The position numbers and the translations under genes are program-made. This document shows, piece after piece, positions 1 to 10,735 of a stretch of DNA of 64,000 nt. Below the pieces are notes generated by a model. The model was not told where the DNA came from, made no database searches, and saw only the letters and a list, made by a program, of their open reading frames with translations. Within the stretch, counting starts at the first letter, position 1. Each line of letters begins with the position of its first letter. The stretch comes from Rhizomucor pusillus (Eukaryota > Mucoromycota > Mucoromycetes > Mucorales > Lichtheimiaceae), in NCBI GenBank assembly GCA_900175165.2, contig FWWN02000687.1, positions 1 through 64,000 on the forward strand, read 5' to 3'.

Positions 1-269
1 CGCAAGCTACGCGGGTCCTATTTACCCAGACAGGCGCAAGCTCTTTGGTCCTAGACGACCTCCATGGTTATCGGCAAAGACTTCCGTTCTGCTCTCCATG
101 TTGGAGCTATCATATCGAGACACTGACACAGATTATGCCGGTTGCTACTACAGGCACTGCTGCAAGGCTTCAGAATATGCCTTTTACACAGTGGTTGCCA
201 TGGCCACGGCAGGCCACGTGATACATCCGAATGTCTTATGCAAATATAAATGGAAATAGCAACAGCGGG
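1..269. other. Upstream flank of tRNA-Trp, no gene seen
   Basis: No convincing coding frame. An AT-rich stretch just before the tRNA (around 240-255) could serve as a TATA-like element, but tRNA genes are driven by internal boxes, so this is not needed. Nothing else recognised. Confidence 0.4.
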
Positions 270-341
270 GACTCCTTGGCGCAATTGGTAGCGCATTCGA
301 CTCCAGATCGAAAGGTTGGGCGTTCGATTCGCTCAGGGGTC
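270..341 (+). tRNA. tRNA-Trp (anticodon CCA), intronless
   Basis: The segment folds as a complete cloverleaf. A 7-bp acceptor stem (270-276 with 335-341, one G-U pair) is followed by a D arm carrying the A-box-like TGGCGCAATTGG. The anticodon stem (296-300 with 308-312) closes the loop CTCCAGA, which presents anticodon CCA at 303-305, hence tryptophan. The T stem (318-322 with 330-334) has loop TTCGATT, and the B box GTTCGATTC is intact. The discriminator base is A342, and no CCA is encoded. There is no intron. A TTTT run at 357-360 is a plausible Pol III terminator. It stands alone in a gene-poor region. Decoding Trp is certain if the gene is functional, and nothing suggests a pseudogene. 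Confidence 0.93.
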
Positions 342-3300
342 AGCGGAATTTAATCGTTTTCAACCTCCATGTTTTTGTGTTGCTGTGCGACCTGTGCCGA
401 GCACGTGACCTCCTGTGTTTCCTTTTTTGGTACTTTGCCCTGCTGGCAAGTTCTGCTGTCTTTTCATACATATCTCCATTGTACAAACTTCGGCTCATAT
501 ATTTCTTTTATTTTCCATCCTTTCATTGTCATAAACCCGAATAGACATAACAGTATAAATAGCCCCAAAAACAAAAGAATAAATCAAAACTTAACTACCT
601 TCTACCTTGGTGGTCTTCTCCTTTTCTGTGTGGGTCCTAGCGCAAAATAAGAAGCGTTACGACAGACATACATTGCCTGGTGTGATATATACGTAGAGAT
701 TAGACAATAGAAAACGGACATAAGTCGTTGAGATCCGATTATATTGGAATTTTCTGGATATCCGTTGATTGAATGAAATACACTATGTCTTATATACTAT
801 CTTCAATGCTATTCTCTATTGGAATGCAGAAATGACATTCTTGTTGTCTAAATTCCTTTGATCTCGCTGTGTTCAAATTCCTGCCGTTGTCAAGCACGCG
901 ATTACTGCGTTGATATTAGAATTCAGCCTGTCAGACACGACACCTGGCAACGCATGGCTTTGTCGTATAACTTTTTGCCATCTGTTGCTGTCGAGGGACT
1001 TCTTGTACACTTAGCAAGGTCAACTAGTGATGCAGTTTGTGATGTCCGCATGTCGGTACTTCATCCTATGACTGTTACAGCGAACACCGAATCTGCAGCA
1101 ACAGTCTCTACCGCAGCATCCATAGTAACTGCAGTGCATACATATATCCTATTGATAGAAATGTCGCAGTATCAGCAGCGCAACTGCAGCAAAGCCTCAG
1201 CAATATCTCAATAGTATAAATACTCTGTCTTGGATATCGAATAAAGGACAACCAGTTAACCAGATTTGTCAGAAATGTTTTAGATATAGTAAAAACAAAA
1301 CAAAATAATAAAATTACACTGGTTTTGAAATTAAGATATAAGTGGATAATTAGCGTAGCAATGAAATTAATATAAATATTGAAATCAGTGATGTTTTCTG
1401 TAATGATACTAGTTAAAATTCTTAGTTAAAATTAACTGTATCACTAGTTGACCTTGCCAACTAGGAAACGTCCACGACCACAACAAGACTCCCTTGTCGC
1501 TTGTCCGAATAAACGGTACACACTGTCATTTTTCTCTTGAAAGTCACACATTGCTAACTAGAGAGGAAGAGAAATGTGCATAAAGTTGGGATAACGCAGG
1601 TAGATGGCGTGAAATTGGTTCTATGCTTTATCAGCTAAGATGTGCAGGATATATGTATGTAGCTACTGCAGATGTACAGTGTGTGATATCATAGATATGT
1701 CGTAAGTGTCGATGCTTTCATGGAAGCCTGCTGGTAATACCGTCCGCATCTCTTCATGCTGCCTGCAGATACTGTGGTTAATGCTGACCGCTTTGTGTAA
1801 GTAATGCTGCATGCTGGGTTATCGAAGATATCTGGGTATTGCTGTAACACCATTGACCAATGTCAATGCAAGTTTATTTTTCAGGCATAGCATTTTGATT
1901 TGTCATCTGTCATTGGCAAGCATAGTTACACAGTCAGGCGCATTTTTCTTTTATAACTGCTTATGCTGGCATAACCAATTGTATTATCTCTATTTTTTAC
2001 ATAAATACTTGCCTGAGCAGAAAGAATAAAGTCATCATCTTACGTCTCTCAATTCTTCCTGGTGTACTTCTACGTAGCGCAAAAGAAGTAATTTTTCTTC
2101 GACGTCTGACGGTGCAAAAGAAGGCTTCTTTTGACATGTCGTATGGTGAGCTATCCGGGCGCACTACACACAGCGTTTTGTTTACTTTTCTCCTTTCCTT
2201 TATCCATTTCCTTTTTCTGTTTATTTCTTTTATGTATACCTTTTCACGCCTCTATTCTTTCTCCTAGTCATCGTCCACTTCATACCTACGCCTCGACCGC
2301 AACCAGCCTAGAACACCTTTGATTTCATTACTTTTACCATATACATTTTAGCACTCCTTTCATTTTGATCCTGAACACACCAATTCCTCCTCCGAAATCA
2401 GCTAATTCAACTAGCACCGTGCGAAGTCCTTAGCCTCGATGAACTCTACGTATGCTTCTCTGTACAAAGATTAGTTTAGAATCGCTGCATAAAGACGGTC
2501 TTCTCGACGCTAGTTTTTCATTTATCTTTCTGCTTTTGTCATTGCATTCTATGTAAACATTCGAGCTATTCCCTGTAGAACCTTTCGATATTGTCTTTTT
2601 TACGTCTTCGTCCATACTATCTCGTATCGTTTCTCTGTCCTGTGTAGAACGCATTTTTGGAGCCGGCTTGTTCCTGTGCATCAATTTCTCAATTAGCAAA
2701 AAAACCTTTCACAACTGTAGGAGCGCTGTCTGCAGGCGTAATACATCAAGGTATTATGCTTATAGCTGCATATTAAATTCTGCTTCAGCGTGTGATATTT
2801 GGTAGATGAGAAGATAGAGTACGGATAAGGCAGTCGCAGTCAGTACGTTGAGAGTCTCCATAAGAGGGACAAAGAGCGAGCATCCCGAGCCAGTTCAATG
2901 AGAAGTGCGAGACTCTGATGCGGTATCCATAGTTGTTTCTGAGTTTAGCAATTCGTGAATAATATCTGAGTGGAGAATCCGTGTATTAACCATGATTTAG
3001 TGGACCGTGCTAGAAGAGACTATGACGGTACTCGAGGAGCTAAGAGAGGAGGCTCACAACTCAGCAATACAGCAAGGAAGTTCGCGAGGGAGAGCAGTGA
3101 GCCGCTCAATCAAGTCTCTATCAGGTTTTGTGAACCGGATCATTACGCGCTTATCTGAGGGCAAACAAGCGCATGAGCTGCAACCTGTAGCGCCAATCAG
3201 CCCTTGAATGAATAATCATTGAATTTCCACATGCAACGTAATCTTCTTTCCTCACAATGTATTTCGATGTAAATTGGGCCAACCTTTCCTTGCGCACGCT

Positions 3301-4484
3301 CGATCGTTGCAAAATGATGAGCGAAGACGAAAAAATTGCGCAGAGCATGCAAACAACAGCGCAAATTCCAAACATGTTAACCTTCCATCAAGGCTCTCTT
3401 TAATAATAGACGTGCCAAAGGCCAGTAGATAAAGCACACCCGCCTGGAAAGGGGATGCCACTATAAATCACCGCTCTGTGCAGCAGCCTCAACATGGTAT
3501 TTTGTAATACATGTATGGATTCACATATGAGTAGACAGACATTATTTCTTATTTTGTATGATTAAACTATACCGCTGAGACTATCTTTATTGAAGGTTAT
3601 TTGTATATTTCAGATGAGGCAATGTAGTCGATAATAATCAAGCCGTGAATAGCGTATTTAAATGCACCATTACTCACAAGATATTGATTTTCCTCTTCCA
3701 AATGCGTTTCAGTAAACAGTACTCATGCTGACAAGGTCGTACTTGACTACCGTGATATTCTAGGCCGTCCGAGTGTATTCTTAAATAAAGCTACATATCG
3801 CTCTTTATCGAAGCAAATTCTTTTTTCTTTTTTGTCTCGTTTCGTTGAAAGAGTGCAGTGTGGGTTTCCAAAGGAAACATCAAGCTACGTGATAGTGTAA
3901 GATCGGCGCCTTGGAGTCTATATTTATGAAATGCATTGAATCTCCAAGACTACATGATCCGTTCTCGTTGCAGAGAAAACGGAAGTATCATGCCGATTTA
4001 CGATACGCGCTTTTCTCTTTTGAAACACAAAAGGGGTGTGTCATAAAGTATCTCTTTCAGGGACGATGAGTCAAGCAACTGTGGCGTGAAGGTAAAAGTT
4101 TCTGAGAATGCAACGGGTACTTTAGCCAGAAATGAAGATTGACGCGTATTTTTATATGAGCAAGGCATTGATCGAGCTAGTTTCGGCGTGGTTGGCTGGG
4201 CGTTGCAAGATAACATCCGAGGGCTGCTCCGTAGGGCATGTGCGCCTGGCAAGACAATCCAGCTGCACTGCACAGACAAGTGATACGAAGATTTAACTAA
4301 TTATCAAGGAGAGACAATCCGCTGCAGCGCAAGCAAGTAGATCGCATAGTTACTGTGACGCCTATAAAGGTCTAAAGTGTAAGGTGTATAGCCTCAGCCG
4401 GTGTACTTTTCGCGTCCCAACCCGCCGACGACAGCCGCTACGTAGACGCGACCGTCAGTCACTGCTAGGCAGCATGCATCTGCG
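342..4484. other. 4.1 kb gene-poor region
   Basis: Only short open frames occur, with no splice-linked extension or recognised domain. The stretch 1,260-1,440 is AT-rich with a short repeated AGTTAAAATT. A helical-looking 66-codon frame at 3,007-3,207 has no partner exon and was not accepted. A TATAAA at 4,363-4,368 lies about 120 nt before the ATG of the next gene and may be its core promoter. Confidence 0.4.
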
Positions 4485-5973
4485 ATGCAACAACCGCAGC
4501 TGGCAGCTTGCGCGCAGCTGAGACAACCTTTACATACTGCTGAAGCAAATCGGTCAGCCTCCGTTGACAGGCCTATTATACCACCGGCACCAACCCCGCA
4601 ACAAAGTGCAAAACGCGAACAGGTGAGCGACTTTAACCGTTTATCACAATCCCAGTGGGTATACTCTCAAACTTTTTGCTAGCCGAATGCAAGAGCATTT
4701 CCAACGACGCGTGCGCCAGAGGTTTCCACCGCTTCCACCGCGCTGCCCCAAACCCTTCCATCAAGTACGGATAGTTTTCCTCGACGACAGGAAACTTTCC
4801 TGGCTGCAAATGAATTGATGAACATGGCCGTGGATAGCAGCACTGAGCCCTACGTTCAGACTAAGTCTGTCCAGGCTAACACAAGCGGCAAGGAACAACT
4901 AGTTCGTGCCAGTGAACTCGATGGAAGCGCAGAAGTGCAGCGAAAGAAAGCAAAGGAACCCCGAAAAGCAGTCAAAGGAAAAGAAGGAAAAGAGGCGATG
5001 AATAATAAGATGGATGTCGATGCTACTGAGCCAACGAGACGTAGCGCCCGTCTTGGCAAGAAGCGAAATGCCACGGAGGTTGATATGGATCCGAAAGTCG
5101 TAAGCACTGAAAAGAGTTCTTAATCGACGGAGACACAAAGAAAAAACGAGCAAAGAACATGATATCCATACCGCCAAGTCAAAGCAAACAGAGGTATCCG
5201 GTAGTAATAGACACGGTAAGGAAAAAAAAACTGCATAGCAAGGAGGAGGCAGTTTTTCAAAACTTATTCATCATAGGAGCAATTGATGAATACAGAAAGG
5301 TTCTAACAACAATGCGAGCCTGCCTGGATGAATGGTGCAATGACGAGCGCTTCACGATACGACATCTAAAAAGCTTGCATCAGCGAGAAGGGGCTTTGGA
5401 GCGTGAAATCCGGGCTTGCGCGTCAGAGTGGCGAAGAACGCCCAGCGTCATTCACCGCATACTTTTACTGCTTCACAGGACAATGTTGTCGCTTTCATGG
5501 AAGCCTGCCGAGGATGACACAAGTAAGCTGGAGAGAAGGAATCCATTTTGGAGGTTGAAGAGGTATCAAAGAGCCGTAGATTGGTCTATTCTAGGCAGGG
5601 CAAGAGTTATCACGGCAAAGTTCTTTACCGCCTACGAGATTGTCGGTGCAAGCTGCTTACTCGCTGCTCTGCTGTGGGAGGTATACAAGGCGCTCAAGGT
5701 AAATATAAACGGCAATCCACACAGCCGATGATCCTGCTAGATTACTTACGGACAAGGATGTAGCTCACATGGACCCATATGGAGATTGATATCTGTCCAT
5801 TGTTAAATCAAGACACCGTCAAGAATTCCATGAAGATTGCTACAGCATCAATCAGGCAAGAAGCAGGTGAAAAGGTTGAAGTGATTACAAAGTACCTGGA
5901 GCACGCACGAAAAATGTTCGATGAAAAGTATCCAAACACAGTTCGACTCAATACAGTATGGAAGGAACGATGA
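4485..5973 (+). CDS. Unrecognised basic protein with a possible C-terminal membrane segment
   Basis: I do not recognise the family. A frame-consistent model joins exons 4485-4622, 4683-5099, 5141-5698 and 5764-5973. Introns 1 (60 nt) and 3 (65 nt) have good GT-AG ends. Intron 2 (41 nt) is short and less sure; without it the protein would stop at 5123. The N-terminal third is Gln/Pro/Ser-rich. The middle is Lys/Arg-rich with RRSARLGKKR and KKRAK, which look like nuclear-localisation or AT-hook-like basic patches. Then comes a helical region with several Trp residues, a hydrophobic stretch just before intron 3, and a polar helical tail ending in VWKER. A TATAAA lies about 120 nt upstream. Alternatives are a lineage-specific chromatin or nuclear-envelope protein, or a domesticated element. 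Transcript evidence would settle exon 2/3. Confidence 0.5.
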
Positions 5974-6262
5974 TTCTAGTTGTTTATCATCATCATTATT
6001 ATAAAGTCATTATATTTTTCACAAGTATTGTGAGAATCCATTGCGGGATAATGCTGCTCGTTCCTTTGTTTGGAATATTGCGTGGAGATACAAGTCGAGA
6101 AGCGTGCAAAGTACTGACGAATCTTGATTGTAAAATGCTGTGGAAATAGAGAAAAGAAGAATAACAATATTGGAACGTTCATCGCTCTGTTGTCTAGAAA
6201 AACTAGTATATCTTTTTACAGTACAGGCAGAAATCGAAAAAAAATTATACATATATAACACT

Positions 6263-8505
6263 CTAGATCTTCATCCACTTTGCATTCCAGTGCTTGACAA
6301 TTTCCTTGGCTTCCTTTACATGGCCGTGTTCGACGAGCACCATGACAACACCGCGCACAGCCGATTCGAGTGCTGCGCTGATCCAAGCATGCTTGATATC
6401 CGTGTGTTCGCCGACGAAGACCATATTGCTGTTCATTTCAAAGTACGAAGGCATATATAACTTGTGCTGACCAGGAAGCGCAGAAGCCCAAGAGCCTGAC
6501 TGGAACGGGTCGAGAATCCAGCAGCGACGGTTATAATTGCCTGTGTACTGTTCCTTGATAATATCACCATGGAGCTCAATGATATCTTCAAGCACACGCG
6601 CAATATGCTCCTCTTCAGTCATAGATGCGAGACGCAGTCCAGAATCGCCGCTTGCGTAGCTAGCCAGCATCACACCAGGACCGTCGGTACCGATATTGTT
6701 GCTGGGATAGCAGATGGATCCAACGTACAAGTCTGTAGAGTCGCAGCCGCCCTTGATAGGCAATTCATAGTGTTCCCAGAAACGTGTCTTGAATTCCAGA
6801 GCGACTTTGCATGCCTGGCTATAGCCCAGATTTTGGATAGCTTGCTTGAGAGTATATGAAAGCTCTGGTAAATGCCATGTACGCACGATAGAAAATGGAG
6901 CAGCTACAATGACATTATCGAATTTCTTGACATTGTATTTTTCATCGTATGGCTTGTCCTTCCATTCGACTGAAACCTGCTTGCCGTCAAAGTCGAGCTT
7001 GGTTACACGTGTATTGAAGGTAACCTTGTCGCCCAAAACTGGACCAAATGCTTCCGGAAGACGGTTCAAACCACCTTGAATGGTACGCCAATCAGTTGCA
7101 CTAAATGTAAAGGTATCGTACATGTTGCCCCAGATATTGCCCGCATCGAGTCCAGTAGTGTAATCAGTGGCATTCAGGCTCAAGCCCATCTTGTTATGGA
7201 TCCATCCCCACTCGGACCAGTCGTCGTAACCTTCCTCGATTGCTTTCTACAAAATATGTCGCCATCCTTGTTAGCCATAATCCAAATAATAGTGACATTA
7301 CATTGCTTGTTGGATCAAAGATCAAGTAACCCTACCATATGAGCCTTGTACAGGTCTTCACCCATGATCTTGTACCACTTGTCTCCATAGAACATTTCAG
7401 TGGCAGCATCAACCTTATCAACCAGTTCTTCAGGTACAGATTCAGCGAGCGAGGTGTTGGCAGCGACTTGACCCTTGGTGGGAACTTTGCCGTTTGGAAG
7501 ACGTTTACCATTGTAGTAATACAGGTTGCTATGTACACGAGCGATTTAGCCATCTTCTCCATCAAAATATATATTTCACTTTGACTTACTTTTCCATGGA
7601 TTGGACCCATTTAATAAATTCGATTTTGTAGCTTTCATCGTTGATCTTGTTAAGTTCATCAGCTAGCTGGAACACAATATCGTGATCGGTAACGGGAAGT
7701 GTCTTGTTCTTGTAGTTGAAAGCAATAGGGAAGCGCATAGGACCCATTTCCTGATAAGCGATCGATGAGTTACTGAAATAAGCAGTGTGCACGCGGCTGT
7801 GAAATGACGAATTAGTTGCTAGACATTGCAAATATCCAAGCATCAAACTCACCCTCCGAGACGGTCGTTGGCTTCAATGATCTCATAGTTGTGGAAACCA
7901 GCTTGATCCAAGAGGTAACCACTGAACAGACCAGCCATGCCTGCACCGACGATACCAATTTCTAGATAGCAAGTTTAAGTTAGGTTCTAAAAAATTATGA
8001 CAGACGATCGATAACACATACTAGCATCCTTGGAGGCGGCAGCTACGTTCTTTCGCTTGGAAAGACGCTCCTTGTGGAATTTCACCGCATCAAAGTGCAT
8101 ACCGTCAAACTCGGGGAAACCACGCTTGGAGACCTTGGAGGAAACATTGTATGGCTTGCTGGATGCGATTACTTTGCCGGATTCATTGGTGGCAGTGATA
8201 CAGCCTTGCGTGGCATCAGCTGGAACCGCCCATATGAACTTTGTTGGCTTGAAATCCTCCGTCACTTGTACAGTGCCAATCTCGTGCTCGATAGCACCAT
8301 CATCTTTGTCGCACGAACCAAACGAAAGAGTCAAAGTGCCGGGCGAAAACTCTGTAGAGCCATAATCCAAGTAAACATTGGTCAACGAGTCGGCAACCAG
8401 GTGATCTTCAAGCGCATAAATAGTAGGCTGCGATGTAGGTGCTGCTAAAGCTTGAAGTGCACAACTTGCCAATAGAAGCAGTGAAGGGATATATGCCTTG
8501 ACCAT
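6263..8505 (-). CDS. Secreted FAD-dependent amine oxidase (L-amino-acid-oxidase type)
   Basis: Five exons on the minus strand (8505-8022, 7961-7853, 7796-7590, 7528-7336, 7246-6263) keep frame and give 658 residues. The enzyme should oxidatively deaminate amino acids or amines with FAD, releasing an imine and H2O2. A hydrophobic signal peptide covers about residues 1-21, so secretion or entry into the secretory path is likely. The dinucleotide-binding motif IGIGAGMAG is at about 163-171, followed by the Glu-bearing strand and a conserved arginine-glycine turn (RLGGR). The C-terminal FAD motif GEHTD is at about 610-614. About 140 residues between the signal peptide and the FAD fold are not part of the core oxidase domain. 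A TA-rich tract 70-85 nt upstream can act as TATA element. The substrate cannot be read from sequence; monoamine or polyamine oxidase is the alternative. Confidence 0.93.
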
Positions 8506-8570
8506 TGTTATATGAAAGTTACAAATGCGTCGTCGTTGTTGGTCTTGCAACAGGCAACTGATTGGCAGCC

Positions 8571-8592
8571 TTTATATATATATATATATATT
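8571..8592 (-). promoter_or_regulatory. TA-repeat/TATA region of the amine oxidase gene
   Basis: An uninterrupted TATATA tract ends in TATAAA when read on the minus strand, 66-87 nt before the oxidase ATG. Its position fits a core promoter. It is also a simple repeat, so promoter function is inferred. Confidence 0.45.
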
Positions 8593-9344
8593 TCCATTCT
8601 ATGCCAGTAGCTGTAATGGGATTTCCCAAAGCACCCCCACCGCTTTGTTTATCATGTCAGTCCTGCCATATCATATCTGTATCGAGAACGACAGAATTGT
8701 TCAGGACCAAAAGGAAGAAAATGTCTTACCGGATCTGTTATCAGCCAGGACGTGAATCTCCGGGACTCATTATCGCAGCTTGACATTGTCACATCCATCT
8801 GTCGTCATCTGGCGCTATCAAGGTTAGCAATATTCGCCCAAATTCAATTTTCCGGATAACGATAAACCTTTTTCATGTACATAGCAGCCAATGACCATTG
8901 TCGCCCATATGCGTGGCTAAGCGTTACAATGCAGGCTAATGCCTCGAGTTGCGTATTTGTATGAATGCAGAATTTGCGCGGTGCAGTAAATGGACAAATT
9001 CGAAACGCCGGTTCAGAGCCGGCCAATGGCCAATTTGCACCGCATTGCAGTACCGTGCATCGTTGACCCAAATGTTTATTCGCAATAGTCTATATGGTAT
9101 ATTGATCGACAGACAGACATGGCAGAATGCCGAGGTTCGGCAAGTTGTCTTCCCGTGTAACGTCTTGATCCCAGTCATTGGAGGGATAAAGACTGAATAT
9201 CCCGGACGATCGGCTCAGCGTAACTCGTCTTCCATGTGCAACGCTCGTATCAGCGAATATTGTTTCCCGGTCAAGTTCTTTGGAGTGATGTACGAGATGT
9301 GAGAACGCCGGGAGCAGGCATGACATGATAAACCCTCCTGCTAA
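8593..9344. other. Intergenic spacer between amine oxidase and HNH gene
   Basis: It lies upstream of the oxidase and downstream of the HNH-like gene, both on the minus strand. No coding frame here shows a recognisable protein. Presumably it holds the promoter of one gene and the 3' region of the other. Confidence 0.4.
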
Positions 9345-10465
9345 CTAGTCGTTGTATATTTCGCCATCCACAGTCCACCGTGTGCTTAGATGCCGAGGTT
9401 GTGAGTGTTTGACAAAGTGAGAGCGCCATGCTTTAATAAACTCCTCCAGCTCAGGCCAGCGTTCCTTGCCAGTGTCGGGATCCAGTCGCATGTTCTTGAT
9501 GAGTCGCTTCGTTACGCCGCGTCCATGTTCCATGAAATCGGGTCCTGGATACACATCCTTGAGATCGCAGCAGCGTTTCAAGATATCTTCCCAGGCCAAG
9601 TTCTGTTCCTCATTGGCAACTGCGTAGCTGCGCCAGAAATTTTTCACAGTTTCTGCAAGTGCCTCGCGGCGATCTGCTGGTATCCTATCAGCATGATGGC
9701 TCCACAGCAGCGCGGCCGCAGCCTTGCGTGCAGTGCGATTCTCGGGGCACTTTATCCAGCCTTTGCCTTCAAGTGGAATATCGTACTCTGCCGCAATCTG
9801 TTTCTTGAACGCAGTCGCATGTCTTTCATAACGGTCGTGGCATACCTTGCACAAAAGTAGTAAATCGCGGCTCTAAGGTGTAATAATTGTAATAAGGTTT
9901 TCGTGTTCCAGATAAGCGATATCTCTCTCTCTCCTCCGTTATCTCCCTTTCCCTTCATTCGTTCCCTCTGCCTCTCGTTGTGTGCGTATGTGCGCGCCAC
10001 GCCACGTACCGACTTGGATTTGATGGAAAGTGGGAACCACTGCCGATAAACATAAGGTACCTTTAGAGTTCAAGTATATGATAAGCAACACAGTGCTAAA
10101 ACGCAATCAGAAAGATGATGACTCACAACGTGATGTAACGTCAGCCCGTTTTGGGACGCACAAACGACACAATGGTTCTCGCGATCCTCGAGCATGTAGT
10201 CCTCCTCATCGTGTCCTTGTCCTTTTGTTTCGAACGTGAGCTGGATAGCATGCTGATCGTGTTCGCATGGTTTTGCAAGCTGCCGCTTCAGGTACCACTC
10301 TGCTTTCTTTCTATAAGTTAAATAGTTATGTTGTCCGTGTCAGTCAATCTGTCTGCAACGCGAAAATGAACTCGCACGTTACCGATTGCAGCGAAACATA
10401 AGTTTGCCATGCATTGAGTAAACTTTCCAGTTCTCGTATATTGCCGTTGCCTGTCGAGTAGGCAT
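9345..10465 (-). CDS. Stand-alone HNH-nuclease-like protein related to the EXD2 C-terminal domain
   Basis: Four exons (10465-10383, 10310-10127, 10060-10010, 9872-9345) give 281 residues in frame. The zinc/HNH core reads CVVC at 75-78, a HH pair at 87-88 followed by VPY, and CKVCHDRYE from 114. This layout is known from the C-terminal region of eukaryotic EXD2 (3'-5' exonuclease domain-containing 2), as are the opening motif with YENWKVY and the closing RHLSTRW segment. The exonuclease domain itself is absent, so the protein is short and complete from ATG to stop. The role is probably metal-dependent nucleic-acid cleavage, but this is inferred. Chitin synthase starts 270 nt away in the opposite direction, so the two may share a promoter region. 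Confidence 0.82.
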
Positions 10466-10735
10466 GACTACAGTCTTCTTTTCGGCAGGCATGTCTGTTG
10501 CTGTGCGAACTTTTCCTTCTCCTTTCTGTATGTGTTATTCTGTCCTCCGATCAATGGAGCCAAAACAAAGCACCATTTCTGGCAAAGGGCAATCTCAGCC
10601 CTTTCCCCAAAAAATTATGCTCAGTGTCAACATTTGCATGGCGACATCATATACAACCTTGCATTTCTTTTGATTCTTTTCTTTCTGGGTAAAATCAGCT
10701 TATATATTATTCTTCAGTCTGCATTACATATTATC

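Noticed and set aside
3007..3207. 66-residue helical frame that could be a small gene
   Set aside because: No neighbouring exons, no recognised family, and another frame of similar quality overlaps it.
5216..5276. Candidate intron in the unassigned gene near 5.2 kb
   Set aside because: Splicing it brings an early stop, while reading through keeps a long protein-like frame.
9405..9860. 151-residue plus-strand frame
   Set aside because: Antisense to the HNH-like gene, which has clear zinc motifs and consistent exons.
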